Assembly (NCBI GenBank): GCA_019637975.1
Contig: JAHBUR010000006.1
Coordinates: forward strand, 1 to 64,000
DNA length: 64,000 bases
Source: Bacteroidota bacterium
GTDB lineage: Bacteria; Bacteroidota; Ignavibacteria; UBA10030; UBA6906
Reading direction: 5' to 3'
Numbering within the stretch: position 1 is the stretch's first letter; each line of letters starts with the position of its first letter. Positions 17,687 through 25,476 of this stretch are shown one piece after another. The translations under genes and the position numbers were made by a program. The notes below the pieces were generated by a model. It made no database searches and was not told where the DNA came from. It saw only the letters and a program-made list of their open reading frames with translations.

Positions 17687-18400
17687 ATGAGTACAAGCAA
17701 CTTTCCTGTTGTCATTCTAACGGCACGCCCGGCGGCCGGAAAATCCGAAGTGATCGACTACCTGAAGAAATGCAACCCTGCGGAGCGACTGCAACGGTTT
17801 CATATCGGGAATGTTGATGAACTGGATGATTTTCTGTATGTGTGGGAGACGTTCGAGATTGATGACATCCTGACGAAGAACGGCAAGCCCCGCATCTGGA
17901 CGGACGAGAAGTATTGGTTCAAGGATCATTTCATCTGGAATCTCTACATCGAACGGATCAATCTTGAGTACAGAAAGAAGCTCGCCCGCAACCCGACGTA
18001 CCACGACAACACAACCACGCTTGTCGAGTTTGCCCGCGGCGGTGAGAACGGCATCGAAGAAGCCTTGAACTTTCTGCATGAAGATATTCTGAGCAAGGCA
18101 TGCATTGTGTACATTCGTGTTGACTATGCCGAATCAGTCCGCAAGAACCACCGCCGGGCACGTCCCGGCGAGGAACATTCCATTCTCCATCATTCTCTTC
18201 CCGACGAGAAGATGGAATTCTACTACAAGACAAATGATTGGGAAAAGCTCGAAGCGAGAAACCCGAACTTCATTGAAGTGAAGGGCTTCAAAGTCCCGTA
18301 CGCCGTATTCGAGAACATGCCGGAGAAAACACTCGACCCGAACCTCATTGGCGAAGAGTTGGAACGCGTGTCAAAGAAGTTGTGGGGGATGAACAGGTAG
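17687..18400 (+). CDS. P-loop nucleotide-binding protein of unknown function
   Basis: A 237-residue cytoplasmic protein with a Walker A-like sequence, ARPAAGKSE (about residues 12-20), at the end of the first beta strand (VVILTARP). Later strands include TLVEFARGGENG and KACIVYIRVDYAES, followed by KNHRRARPGEE, which could be an arginine lid as in small-molecule kinases. Length and layout suggest a nucleoside- or metabolite-kinase-like fold, but I do not recognise the family. ATG at 17687 was chosen because the upstream frame overlaps the nucleotidase gene. It follows that gene by 19 bp and may be co-transcribed. Confidence 0.7.
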   Translation: MSTSNFPVVILTARPAAGKSEVIDYLKKCNPAERLQRFHIGNVDELDDFLYVWETFEIDDILTKNGKPRIWTDEKYWFKDHFIWNLYIERINLEYRKKLARNPTYHDNTTTLVEFARGGENGIEEALNFLHEDILSKACIVYIRVDYAESVRKNHRRARPGEEHSILHHSLPDEKMEFYYKTNDWEKLEARNPNFIEVKGFKVPYAVFENMPEKTLDPNLIGEELERVSKKLWGMNR

Positions 18401-18617
18401 GCCTGCTTGAAATTCATGTTCCGATTTCCTATCCTGTTGCCGTACCGACTTTCCTCTGACAGATCATGTACTACCGACGAAAAATCCTCCTTGCTTTGCT
18501 TGAAGCGTGCGGCGAGTATCACTCTCCGAACATGGCGGTTTAACCGAAGAGACCCTCAACTGAAGGATGACGGGAAAGAGATAATCAGTAAACAGAAATT
18601 GTAGGAGAGACCTCAAT

Positions 18618-18866
18618 ATGCCAGACATCTTTGACAAATTGAAGGATGGGATTTCCTTCTCACAATCTGAAACAAATGCAATGCTTGCATCCCTTGCCAT
18701 GACAAATTTGGCTTATTCCCAAGCGTTACTTGCAGCAACCTGCAGACTGATTTCGTTGCTCGAGAAAGAGAAACTGCCAGAGGTGCTATTATCAGAATAC
18801 TACGACATTGCCAATAGACATTTTGAAGAACTCAGCGTCAACATGGCCTCCCGTTACGGCCAGTAA
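18618..18866 (+). CDS. Small helical protein of unknown function
   Basis: An 82-residue, probably all-alpha soluble protein (ETNAMLASLAMTNLAYSQALL, then a second helix with LISLLEKEKLPEVLL). The ATG at 18618 has GGAG about 12 bases upstream. I do not recognise it. It opens a cluster of four unidirectional genes (18618-21042) with overlapping or short junctions and lower GC than the flanks, so it may be part of an acquired module. The 217-bp gap before it contains nothing I can name. Confidence 0.55.
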   Translation: MPDIFDKLKDGISFSQSETNAMLASLAMTNLAYSQALLAATCRLISLLEKEKLPEVLLSEYYDIANRHFEELSVNMASRYGQ

Positions 18867-18899
18867 CCTTGGGGGGGGTGAATCAATGGATCAAACGTT

Positions 18900-19121
18900 G
18901 TGATTTATCTCGTCGTCACGCTCGCCGCATTTCTACTCCTACGACCAATCTTTATCTGGTACTGGAAGATCGATGTTCTCATCGTATTGCTACGCGAGAT
19001 CAAGAACCGTTTGCGGGAACCGGACAAAACTGGGACCTGGCTCTGTGATTTATTGCAGGCGAGAGAATTCTCCCAATATTACGGTTTGTCCGAGTTGCGG
19101 GCACAGCAGGTGACGACTTGA
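18900..19121 (+). CDS. Small single-span membrane protein
   Basis: A 73-residue protein starting at GTG (18900), with one strong membrane helix (VVTLAAFLLLRPIFIWYW, residues 4-21). A second hydrophobic or amphipathic stretch (IDVLIVLLREIKNRL) and a polar tail follow. A nearby ATG at 18886 is followed by a stop after four codons, which is why the GTG is preferred. Its last codons overlap the next gene by 4 bp (TTGA). No family recognised; it could tether the downstream proteins to the membrane. Confidence 0.5.
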   Translation: MIYLVVTLAAFLLLRPIFIWYWKIDVLIVLLREIKNRLREPDKTGTWLCDLLQAREFSQYYGLSELRAQQVTT

Positions 19122-20017
19122 TAAACGGCAAAGACATCGATGAGTTCTATAAGCGATGGGACATAGAGCTCCCACATGAAGAATCATTTGTAGCATTCCG
19201 CAATAGGCTTCAGAAGGTTGTTTGGGCCTTTCTGAGGAACCCCCTCTTTCACAACCCTTTGAATCTGTACAGACAATCGTTGGAGGGAAGGTTTGCCCTT
19301 ATTAGTGGATTGAAGGGTGACGGCAAGGGCGACATACCGCCATCCATCGAAGCTACTAATACCCTAAGAGAACTCGTACTGATCATGCAGAATCTCTTTT
19401 GGGCTATAGGTGATCTGGACGTTGCTATTCAGGACAAAAAGAAGTGGGAAGAGGCATGCCGGTTAATGGTGGAGAACGTTAATACAGTTCTTGATCTCTC
19501 ACCGGGGATAAGACTTCGAAAGCTTGAATTCACTGGCAAGGGTGTACAATTGTATCCGTTAGGTGTACCGATACTTGATACCGTTGTGGATTCGAATGTT
19601 TTATGGCTGGGCCGATTCCCGGATGTCGCGGCAGAGTATAACAAGGCACTTCGAATCCTTGCAACTAACGAGAATGCGTCTTACAGACAGGCATTGGATT
19701 GTCTTCGGTACGCGATGGAGAAGCTCCTCAAAATTCTCTTCAAGAATTCACTACCTCTTGAAAAGCAAAAGGAAGAGTTGTTATTATGGATGAAGGAAAA
19801 AGGAGTACACTCACAAATTCGCAATAACTTCTGGACGATGCTCAACCAGTTCACAAGTTTTCAAAATTCTGTCGTGAAACACGATAACCAGCCACAATCA
19901 GACGATCCCAGAACGTTCACGACTACAGAAGTGGAGTACATGACGTACTTATCCACCACGCTAATGCACTTTGTGATTGAAATTAGTCGTTCCGAATATG
20001 ATGCTGCACCTAAATGA
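19118..20017 (+). CDS. Uncharacterised protein with a possible HEPN-like C-terminal helical domain
   Basis: A 299-residue, mostly helical, cytoplasmic protein beginning at a TTG that overlaps the upstream stop. The C-terminal third (YRQALDCLRYAMEKLLKILF, then a WTMLNQFTSFQNSVVKHDNQ helix) resembles helical domains of the HEPN/abortive-infection type, in which a conserved His follows a polar helix. This is only a visual resemblance. It overlaps the DUF4238 gene by 4 bp (ATGA), so the two proteins are probably made together. Defence or nucleic-acid-related function is an inference from the company it keeps. Confidence 0.55.
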   Translation: MINGKDIDEFYKRWDIELPHEESFVAFRNRLQKVVWAFLRNPLFHNPLNLYRQSLEGRFALISGLKGDGKGDIPPSIEATNTLRELVLIMQNLFWAIGDLDVAIQDKKKWEEACRLMVENVNTVLDLSPGIRLRKLEFTGKGVQLYPLGVPILDTVVDSNVLWLGRFPDVAAEYNKALRILATNENASYRQALDCLRYAMEKLLKILFKNSLPLEKQKEELLLWMKEKGVHSQIRNNFWTMLNQFTSFQNSVVKHDNQPQSDDPRTFTTTEVEYMTYLSTTLMHFVIEISRSEYDAAPK

Positions 20018-21042
20018 GTTCAGGCAGGTTGCGACGCAACAATCACTATGTTCCAGAGATGTACCTGAAGCGGTGGAGTGTCGATGGACAGAGGGTTTGG
20101 ATTTATCGGCTGCTGGTGCCGAGCCAGAATGTGCCCGACTGGAAGCTTCAATCAATTCGCGGGATAGCGTATCACCGTTTCCTTTATGTGAAAATTGCGG
20201 CTGGCGGTGAGACGGACGAGTTCGAGCGATGGCTTGAAAAGGAGTATGAAACCCCCGCGGCCGAAGCGTTGGAACTGGCGACCACCGGTCGCCGTCTGAC
20301 ACGCCAACATTGGATGCACCTCATACGATTTGTGGGAGCGCAAGATGTAAGGACTCCAGCACGGCTATATGAAAACATGTTGAGGTGGCGAAGAGACGTA
20401 CCTAACACGCTTGATGAAATTCTGCGCGATCTGCCAGAGAAAATCGCGGATGCTAAGCGGAAAGGACGTCCCCTAAAACCCGAGGCCAATCCTTTCCCTA
20501 TTCCACCGATAAAAGTCTCGAAGGAAGTACATCCTGGCGGGGAGAAGATCAGACTGAAGGCTGAGTTGAATGTCGGACGCGAGTTCTGGCTTTGGCAAAT
20601 GCGACATCTGCTTAAGGGAATCGCGAAAGTGTTATTGCAGCATAAATGGAAAATATTGACGGCACCTGACAACGTTGAGTGGGTAACGAGTGACGATCCC
20701 GTGATCCGACTCAACTATGCCTCACCAAAACAGTACGATTTCAAAGGGGGTTGGGGGAGTAAAGGCACGGAGATTTTTCTCCCCCTCTCCCCTAAGCACT
20801 TAATCTACACTCAGATTGGAAAACGACCCAATCTGCAGGGAGAAATTCACCCTGATGCCGCTAAGCTTTTTCAGAAGCTGATCGTAGAACACGCTCACCG
20901 AATGCTCATCGGCAAGACCATCGATCAACAAGTTCCTCTTCTGAGGGGACGAACCGTTGACCAGGTAGCTTTTGCCCATGAACGGGGAGAGTGGGAGAAA
21001 TGGCATCGTGAACAAAGCGAGGCCGAACGGGAACAGGTATGA
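20014..21042 (+). CDS. DUF4238 family protein
   Basis: A 342-residue soluble protein. The opening RRNNHYVPEMYLKRW is the signature of DUF4238. A second conserved stretch, WVTSDDPVIRLN (about residue 227), follows, and then FLPLSPKHLIYTQ. The family is found sporadically in bacterial accessory regions and has no established biochemical role that I can state. The C-terminus is charged and helical. It is the last gene of the four-gene cluster and is translationally coupled to the gene before it. Confidence 0.8.
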   Translation: MSSGRLRRNNHYVPEMYLKRWSVDGQRVWIYRLLVPSQNVPDWKLQSIRGIAYHRFLYVKIAAGGETDEFERWLEKEYETPAAEALELATTGRRLTRQHWMHLIRFVGAQDVRTPARLYENMLRWRRDVPNTLDEILRDLPEKIADAKRKGRPLKPEANPFPIPPIKVSKEVHPGGEKIRLKAELNVGREFWLWQMRHLLKGIAKVLLQHKWKILTAPDNVEWVTSDDPVIRLNYASPKQYDFKGGWGSKGTEIFLPLSPKHLIYTQIGKRPNLQGEIHPDAAKLFQKLIVEHAHRMLIGKTIDQQVPLLRGRTVDQVAFAHERGEWEKWHREQSEAEREQV

Positions 21043-21049
21043 TTTGGCT

Positions 21050-21142
21050 GGGCTGCCACCGGTGCCCGGTTTATCATGGCAGCCCGCCTCATCATTGGCT
21101 GGGCTGTCACGGTTTCCCGAACCAATCCGGCACCGTGACAGC
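21050..21142. repeat. Two tandem hairpins built on a direct repeat
   Basis: Hairpin 1 pairs GGGCTGCCA (21050-21058) with TGGCAGCCC (21077-21085). Hairpin 2 pairs GCTGTCACGGT (21103-21113) with ACCGTGACAGC (21132-21142) perfectly over 11 bp. Both left arms lie in a direct repeat (TTGGCTGGGCTG, then YCAC). They follow the DUF4238 stop codon directly and might act as a terminator or be a REP-like element; there is no T-run. Confidence 0.6.
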
Positions 21143-21451
21143 AATTCTCTGAATCTGTCTGACTTAGTTCCCCGCATATTCTATTCTCCCTATAACAACT
21201 ACAACCGCAAGGCCGGAGACCAAATCCTGATTCATGCGACAGACGATTTCGAAGTAACAAAAGTTGATGTTGCAATTTACAACAGCAACGGCGAAACCAT
21301 CGAGAGTGGGCTTGCAGTCAAGTCAACTGCAGACCCGGATCAATGGATGTATACAGTTGCACTATCCCATGCCGGCGGCGGTCCATTAGCCGTAGTCGCA
21401 TCTGCTGCGGACAGGCCCGGGAACGTGACCTCACACGCGGAAGCTAACTGA
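21095..21451 (+). CDS. Short conserved-type protein or gene fragment, start uncertain
   Basis: From about 21150 the frame gives a protein-like sequence (DLVPRIFYSPYN, GDQILIHATDDFEVTKV, then VVASAADRPGNVTSHAEAN). It resembles small hypothetical proteins of Bacteroidota with a beta-sandwich HATDDF...V.I core ending in PGNV. The in-frame TTG at 21095 is the only plausible start after the DUF4238 gene and lies in the tandem-hairpin region, so the 5' end may be lost and the piece may be a remnant. No Shine-Dalgarno sequence is obvious. Confidence 0.45.
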   Translation: MAGLSRFPEPIRHRDSNSLNLSDLVPRIFYSPYNNYNRKAGDQILIHATDDFEVTKVDVAIYNSNGETIESGLAVKSTADPDQWMYTVALSHAGGGPLAVVASAADRPGNVTSHAEAN

Positions 21452-21668
21452 GAATGTTCCCTCTCTCATCACGAATGTGAAAGCAAGAACTCAGGGGTCG
21501 GCGTGCGTGCCTGTCGGCGGCCGAACTCCCGGACCCGATGCGCCATAGGATGTTGCTGAACTCCTCAACAGTCTCTCGTCTGCCGGTACATTTCTTTTCC
21601 CTGGATGTTGACTTTGCAGATACCTTCGCCTAAATTCGCGCAGGAGAGCAAGAAGAAAAACAGGTGTG

Positions 21669-21707
21669 GTTTCCCCTCGCGGGAAACAAATCTGGTACTA
21701 CGCGAGG
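21669..21707 (+). promoter_or_regulatory. Possible RNA pseudoknot in the leader of the T9SS gene
   Basis: GTTTCCC (21669-21675) pairs with GGGAAAC (21681-21687), leaving the loop CTCGC. That loop is complementary to GCGAG within CGCGAGG (21701-21707). The two pairings could form an H-type pseudoknot or switch between alternatives. Part of the 365-bp stretch without a gene between 21452 and 21816. Confidence 0.35.
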
Positions 21708-21731
21708 CCTTCTTCATTCCGACCTCATACG

Positions 21732-21785
21732 AGAAACCTCTTTTGTGTATCCCGCAAGGGTGAAGTATACACGAAAGAGGTTTCT
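21732..21785 (+). promoter_or_regulatory. 19-bp inverted repeat forming a long leader hairpin
   Basis: The left arm 21732-21750 and right arm 21767-21785 match at 18 of 19 positions. Inside the 16-base loop, CCC-GCAA-GGG can form a small hairpin with a GNRA-type tetraloop. It ends 31 bases before the ATG at 21817 and 20 bases before its AGGAG, and has no T-run, so it looks more like a leader element or small mobile repeat than a simple terminator. Confidence 0.5.
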
Positions 21786-21816
21786 GCATTTCTGCACAGT
21801 CACACAGGAGCATCAT

Positions 21817-22683
21817 ATGAAGAGGATCGTTGGCGTAACGCTCTCGCTGATTGTTTCTCTGATCGTCATGGCCGAGCATCGATCGGCCGCGCAAATGTTC
21901 AGCGACTCGATTGGTTTCCGACTTTTTGAAGATGACGGGCAAGATTGGAGTCTGAAAGTCCCTCGCGATACGGTGTGGAACCGGTACTCAATTCCGCTCT
22001 CCGCCTTCGGAAACGGAAGCGGATTTCTCGATACATCGGTGACGAAGTTCGTCGTGGTTCCCATCGGCGGTGGGGGATTGATCGGTGGGCCGTATGTGGA
22101 AGTGGTTGACTGGATTGACCATCTCAGTCTTGCCGATTCCCTGATTGATGATTTTGACGATGGGGATTATTCTGATTGGTTCCTGGATATTGCGACCAAC
22201 GGAAGCTATCTCCGGGTGACTTCAAGTTCGATCACGCCCGACACATCCGTCCACTGCATGCAACTCGCTCATGGGAATACGATGGGACAGTCGTTTGCAG
22301 GATATGTCGAGAAGCGATTTACAGGTTTGTTTCTTGCCCCGACAGATACCCTTCGTCTATGGTTGCGCGGGAAGATCTCCCCGGTTGCCGGCGCGCCCCA
22401 GACAACCAACGGAGTTCCCCCGGCGTTTGCTTTACATCAGAACTATCCCAATCCCTTCAACCCGGCGACTACAATCAACTATCAACTGGCAGCGAAAAGC
22501 CACGTTACGCTGAAGGTGTTTGATATTCTCGGGCGCGAGGTTGCGATGCTCGTAAACGAGGTTCAATATCCCGGGTTCAAATCCGTCCTGTTCAATGCGA
22601 GCGGTGTGGCGAGCGGCGTGTATTTGTATCGTATGGCGACGGAAAGATTCACACAAACGCGTACACTCGTACTGTTCAAATAG
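21817..22683 (+). CDS. Secreted protein with T9SS type A sorting domain
   Basis: A 288-residue protein with a signal peptide (VGVTLSLIVSLIVMAEHRSAAQ, split as VGVTLSLIVSLI and VMAEHRSAAQ; cut near residue 25). An unrecognised beta-rich domain of about 170 residues follows (DDGQDWSLKVPRDTVWNRY, VDWIDHLSLADSLIDDFDDG), which has the look of a carbohydrate-binding or jelly-roll module of the kind found in glycan-active proteins. The C-terminal 85 residues form a type A sorting domain starting HQNYPNPFNPATT and ending LVLFK. Start at 21817 has AGGAG at the usual distance. It probably binds an external ligand at the cell surface; no catalytic motif is visible. Confidence 0.82.
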   Translation: MKRIVGVTLSLIVSLIVMAEHRSAAQMFSDSIGFRLFEDDGQDWSLKVPRDTVWNRYSIPLSAFGNGSGFLDTSVTKFVVVPIGGGGLIGGPYVEVVDWIDHLSLADSLIDDFDDGDYSDWFLDIATNGSYLRVTSSSITPDTSVHCMQLAHGNTMGQSFAGYVEKRFTGLFLAPTDTLRLWLRGKISPVAGAPQTTNGVPPAFALHQNYPNPFNPATTINYQLAAKSHVTLKVFDILGREVAMLVNEVQYPGFKSVLFNASGVASGVYLYRMATERFTQTRTLVLFK

Positions 22684-22718
22684 GCACCCGGGTGCAGTGA
22701 GTCGATTCTCTTCTGATA

Positions 22719-22904
22719 GTGGAAAGATCGGCTGAAAAAAACCTAACAAACATTGGAGGAATCATATCAAGGCGAAACCTCGGCTACCTGGGCTTTCTTG
22801 GGATGTTGGGATTGCTCGGTGCACTGACGGGCATCGATGCACTGTACGGCTTGTTCGGACTTTTCGGGCTGCTCGGGTTCTTCGGATCGTCTCAAGGAAA
22901 ATAG
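22719..22904 (+). CDS. Tiny Gly/Leu/Phe-rich membrane protein
   Basis: A 61-residue frame. From residue 22 on it is a run of LGFLG-, LGLLG- and LFGLFG-like units, i.e. a long GxxxG-type membrane helix pair, resembling the N-terminal part of DUF3796-type small membrane proteins. The only canonical start is GTG at 22719, without a good ribosome site. A perfect GGAGG at 22755-22759 instead lies just before in-frame ATC (22761) and ATA (22764) codons, so a rare start is possible. It sits between a T9SS gene and a lipoprotein gene on the same strand. Function unknown. Confidence 0.5.
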   Translation: MERSAEKNLTNIGGIISRRNLGYLGFLGMLGLLGALTGIDALYGLFGLFGLLGFFGSSQGK

Positions 22905-22971
22905 TATATGCATCTCTCCGTTCCGGGAAGCTACGTCAGCACCATCAACTTGAATGAAAACACGTACTGCC

Positions 22972-24132
22972 ATGAACACGAAGTCTCTCTTCTGTTATCT
23001 TGCAGTCGTATACCTCCTTACCCAATTGTCGCAGGGGTGTGCAAGACAGGAAAAGTCCATCGAACAAGAACCGGCAACAAATCAGAAGGCCGCTCAGCAA
23101 ACAACAGCGCTCCTCAAATTCAAGACAGTCAGTTATGTGGACAAGCACGGCATCGGCATCGAAGCGTTCCGGGTGCTGATTCCGACTGATTGGACTTTTG
23201 ACGGAGGAATCCGTTGGGTATTGGATAATCCGGGCATGCCTGCGGTGGCAGGCTTCAGGATTACGAGTCCCGATGGTAAAGACGAGGTTGAAACTTTCCC
23301 CAACCAATCCTTCTTCTGGACGACGAATCAGATGACACTGCAACTGAAGCCAATCGGATCGAAGTATTTCGGCGCGGAAGTACGTTCGCCGGTAGGGCCG
23401 ATGGACGCGTTGAGGAAGATCGTTCTCCCACGATTCCGAAGAGGGTACAAAGATCTTCGCATCATCTCCGAACAGCCGCTTCCTGAACTGGCACAAGCGC
23501 TGGGTGCCGGACAGAGTCAGCAGGGAATTTCGGCCGGAGCTGACGGCGCGAGCATGCGTGTCGAGTATCCAGCCGGACAAACTATGAGGGAGGAAGAACT
23601 GTATGCGGTAGTGGAGTGGTTTTCCTTTCCCGTTCAATCCATGTTCGGCACGCAAACGAATACGATGTGGACGGTGGGTTATATCTTCTCCTTCAAATCT
23701 GACAAAGGGAAACTCGACGAACAGTCAAAGCTCTTTCAGACAATCGTCTCATCGTTCAAGCTCAACCCGCAATGGTTCAGCAGGTACAACCAGGTGGTGG
23801 AGTATCTGATTAAGCAGCAGATACAACAAATCCACAACATCGGCGAGTTGAGCAGAATCATCAGCCGCACGCACAACGAAATCAGCGATATGATGATGGA
23901 GACGTACACCAACCGTCAGAATGTGTACGACAAGATTTCGGAGAACTTCAGCAGAAACATCAGAGGAGTAGACGGCTACTACGATCCCGTGAAGGGGGAA
24001 ACGGTTGAACTTCCTTCGGGCTACAACGATGGATGGGTGAACGGGCTGGGTGAGTACATTCTTTCGGACAATCCCAACTACAACCCGAACATAGGCTCGA
24101 ATCAGAATTGGCAGAGGATGGAGAGGAAGTGA
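22972..24132 (+). CDS. Lipoprotein of unknown function
   Basis: A 386-residue protein with a lipoprotein signal (SLFCYLAVVYLLTQLSQGC, cysteine at about 23). The mature part begins with a polar linker. A region then reads GIEAFRVLIPTDWTFDGGIRW and continues to SSFKLNPQWF, similar in layout to PsbP/Mog1-like folds that bind at membranes (pattern only). The C-terminal 110 residues are helical (YNQVVEYLIKQQIQQIHNI, RIISRTHNEISDMM) and end in an N/Y-rich tail. ATG at 22972 is preferred over 22954 because it puts fewer residues before the hydrophobic core. Ends at the bidirectional hairpin shared with the convergent transporter gene. Confidence 0.72.
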   Translation: MNTKSLFCYLAVVYLLTQLSQGCARQEKSIEQEPATNQKAAQQTTALLKFKTVSYVDKHGIGIEAFRVLIPTDWTFDGGIRWVLDNPGMPAVAGFRITSPDGKDEVETFPNQSFFWTTNQMTLQLKPIGSKYFGAEVRSPVGPMDALRKIVLPRFRRGYKDLRIISEQPLPELAQALGAGQSQQGISAGADGASMRVEYPAGQTMREEELYAVVEWFSFPVQSMFGTQTNTMWTVGYIFSFKSDKGKLDEQSKLFQTIVSSFKLNPQWFSRYNQVVEYLIKQQIQQIHNIGELSRIISRTHNEISDMMMETYTNRQNVYDKISENFSRNIRGVDGYYDPVKGETVELPSGYNDGWVNGLGEYILSDNPNYNPNIGSNQNWQRMERK

Positions 24133-24155
24133 GGCCGGACTGAGCAGTCAGGCCT
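24132..24155. terminator. Bidirectional terminator between convergent genes
   Basis: AGGCC, one mismatch, GACTG, a 2-base turn, CAGTC, one mismatch, GGCCT, followed by TCTTT on the + strand. It overlaps the stop codons of both converging genes (stops at 24130-24132 and 24148-24150). Confidence 0.65.
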
Positions 24156-25476
24156 TCTTTGGCTTCACATTCCACATCGCCGTCATCAGCACGCCGCCGA
24201 GCAGGGTAAATCCCATCAACACAATAATCCATGCCTGCCAGCCTTCGGGGGTGATGTTGGTTGTGCCCGGAACAGTTCCGTAACTCTGCATGATTGCGCC
24301 GATGATCGAGCCTGCAAACAACCCTCCGCCCAGATACTGGCACGCGTCAATCAATCCGGTTGCAAATCCCGCCGCTTTTCTTCCCCCGAAATCCATTGCA
24401 GCAGCGCCGCCGAGCAATGAATGCGGCCCGTTGATGAACATCTGAAGGATGATGAGAAAGACGACCGAGAGGATTGGCCCCGGGAAATAGAGAAAAAGAA
24501 GCAGCATCACAAAACTCATGAAATACATGAGAGCCGCTGCCGGGCCGCGTCGTGCGCCAAAGATTTTGTCGGATGAAAGACCTGCAAGGAACGATCCCGC
24601 CACCGCTGAAATCGGAATCAGGAATGCGCTGACGACATACGTGAACGAATCCGTGCGCATGTTGTATGTTTCCTGCAGGTAGCGGATGTACCACGAATCA
24701 ACTCCCCACCGGATGACGCCCGTACAAAAATACGCGGCGGCAAGCATCCAGATAATCCTGTTGGTTGCGACTTTGCGGAAGATTTCGCCGAGTCGCAGTG
24801 GCGTGGTATCCTCGATGCCGTGCCCGACATCTCCGGTTTCGGCGGGCGGCAAGCCGATATCTTCCGGATTGTTTCTCACAACGAAATAGAAAACTGCCGC
24901 AGTTGCGGCGATGAGGATTGCCGGTGCCCAGAAGAGCCACGGCCATGGGGCGTTGGCGACAAGCCAGCCGCCGCCAAGCAGTATTGCCCAGCGGCCGCAT
25001 TGAATAACAGCGCCGAATATTCCCGTAAATGTTCCCCGCTCGTTCACCCGCATCCAGCTCGCGCAGATTTTTACCAGAGACGGCGCGCCATGAGCCTGGA
25101 AAAATCCGAGCAATACGCCCATCCCCACAAAATACGAAAGCGTCCGGACGAACATGCCGAAACCGAGGAGAACGTTGACGGCGACAATGCCGATCGCGCC
25201 GATCAACATCATCCTTCGTCCTCCGGCCCGATCGACACGAAGTCCGTTGATAATTTGTCCGGCGGCGTAGGCCCAGAGTGTTGCGTTGATGATAAGCCCC
25301 CACTCATCGGCACGCCAGCCGAACTCGGTGGTGAGAGTCTTGTTCGCGACGGAAAGGAAGTTGAAACGTCCCGTGTAGTACGCGGCATACATCAGGCCGA
25401 GCGTGAGAAGAACGGGCCTTCTCGCTTTGCGGAAGTCGGAGGAAAGTGGATGTTCGCTGTGCGCGGCGGCAGTCAT
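24148..25476 (-). CDS. Organophosphate:phosphate antiporter-family (GlpT-like) MFS transporter
   Basis: A 442-residue inner-membrane transporter with 12 predicted helices. The N-terminal YAAYYTGRFNFLSVANKTL and the loop NGLRVDRAGGRRMM are hallmarks of the OPA family, which exchanges glycerol-3-phosphate, hexose phosphates or similar organic phosphates for inorganic phosphate. It shares one base with the upstream gene (TGATG) and ends an operon led by a periplasmic alkaline phosphatase-type gene. That fits uptake or recycling of phosphorylated compounds. The exact substrate is not known. Confidence 0.88.
   Translation of the reverse strand: MTAAAHSEHPLSSDFRKARRPVLLTLGLMYAAYYTGRFNFLSVANKTLTTEFGWRADEWGLIINATLWAYAAGQIINGLRVDRAGGRRMMLIGAIGIVAVNVLLGFGMFVRTLSYFVGMGVLLGFFQAHGAPSLVKICASWMRVNERGTFTGIFGAVIQCGRWAILLGGGWLVANAPWPWLFWAPAILIAATAAVFYFVVRNNPEDIGLPPAETGDVGHGIEDTTPLRLGEIFRKVATNRIIWMLAAAYFCTGVIRWGVDSWYIRYLQETYNMRTDSFTYVVSAFLIPISAVAGSFLAGLSSDKIFGARRGPAAALMYFMSFVMLLLFLYFPGPILSVVFLIILQMFINGPHSLLGGAAAMDFGGRKAAGFATGLIDACQYLGGGLFAGSIIGAIMQSYGTVPGTTNITPEGWQAWIIVLMGFTLLGGVLMTAMWNVKPKKA

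Noticed and set aside
22945-23655. 236-codon minus-strand frame opposite the lipoprotein
   Set aside because: The + strand has a lipoprotein signal and a coherent domain; the antisense frame has no recognisable features.
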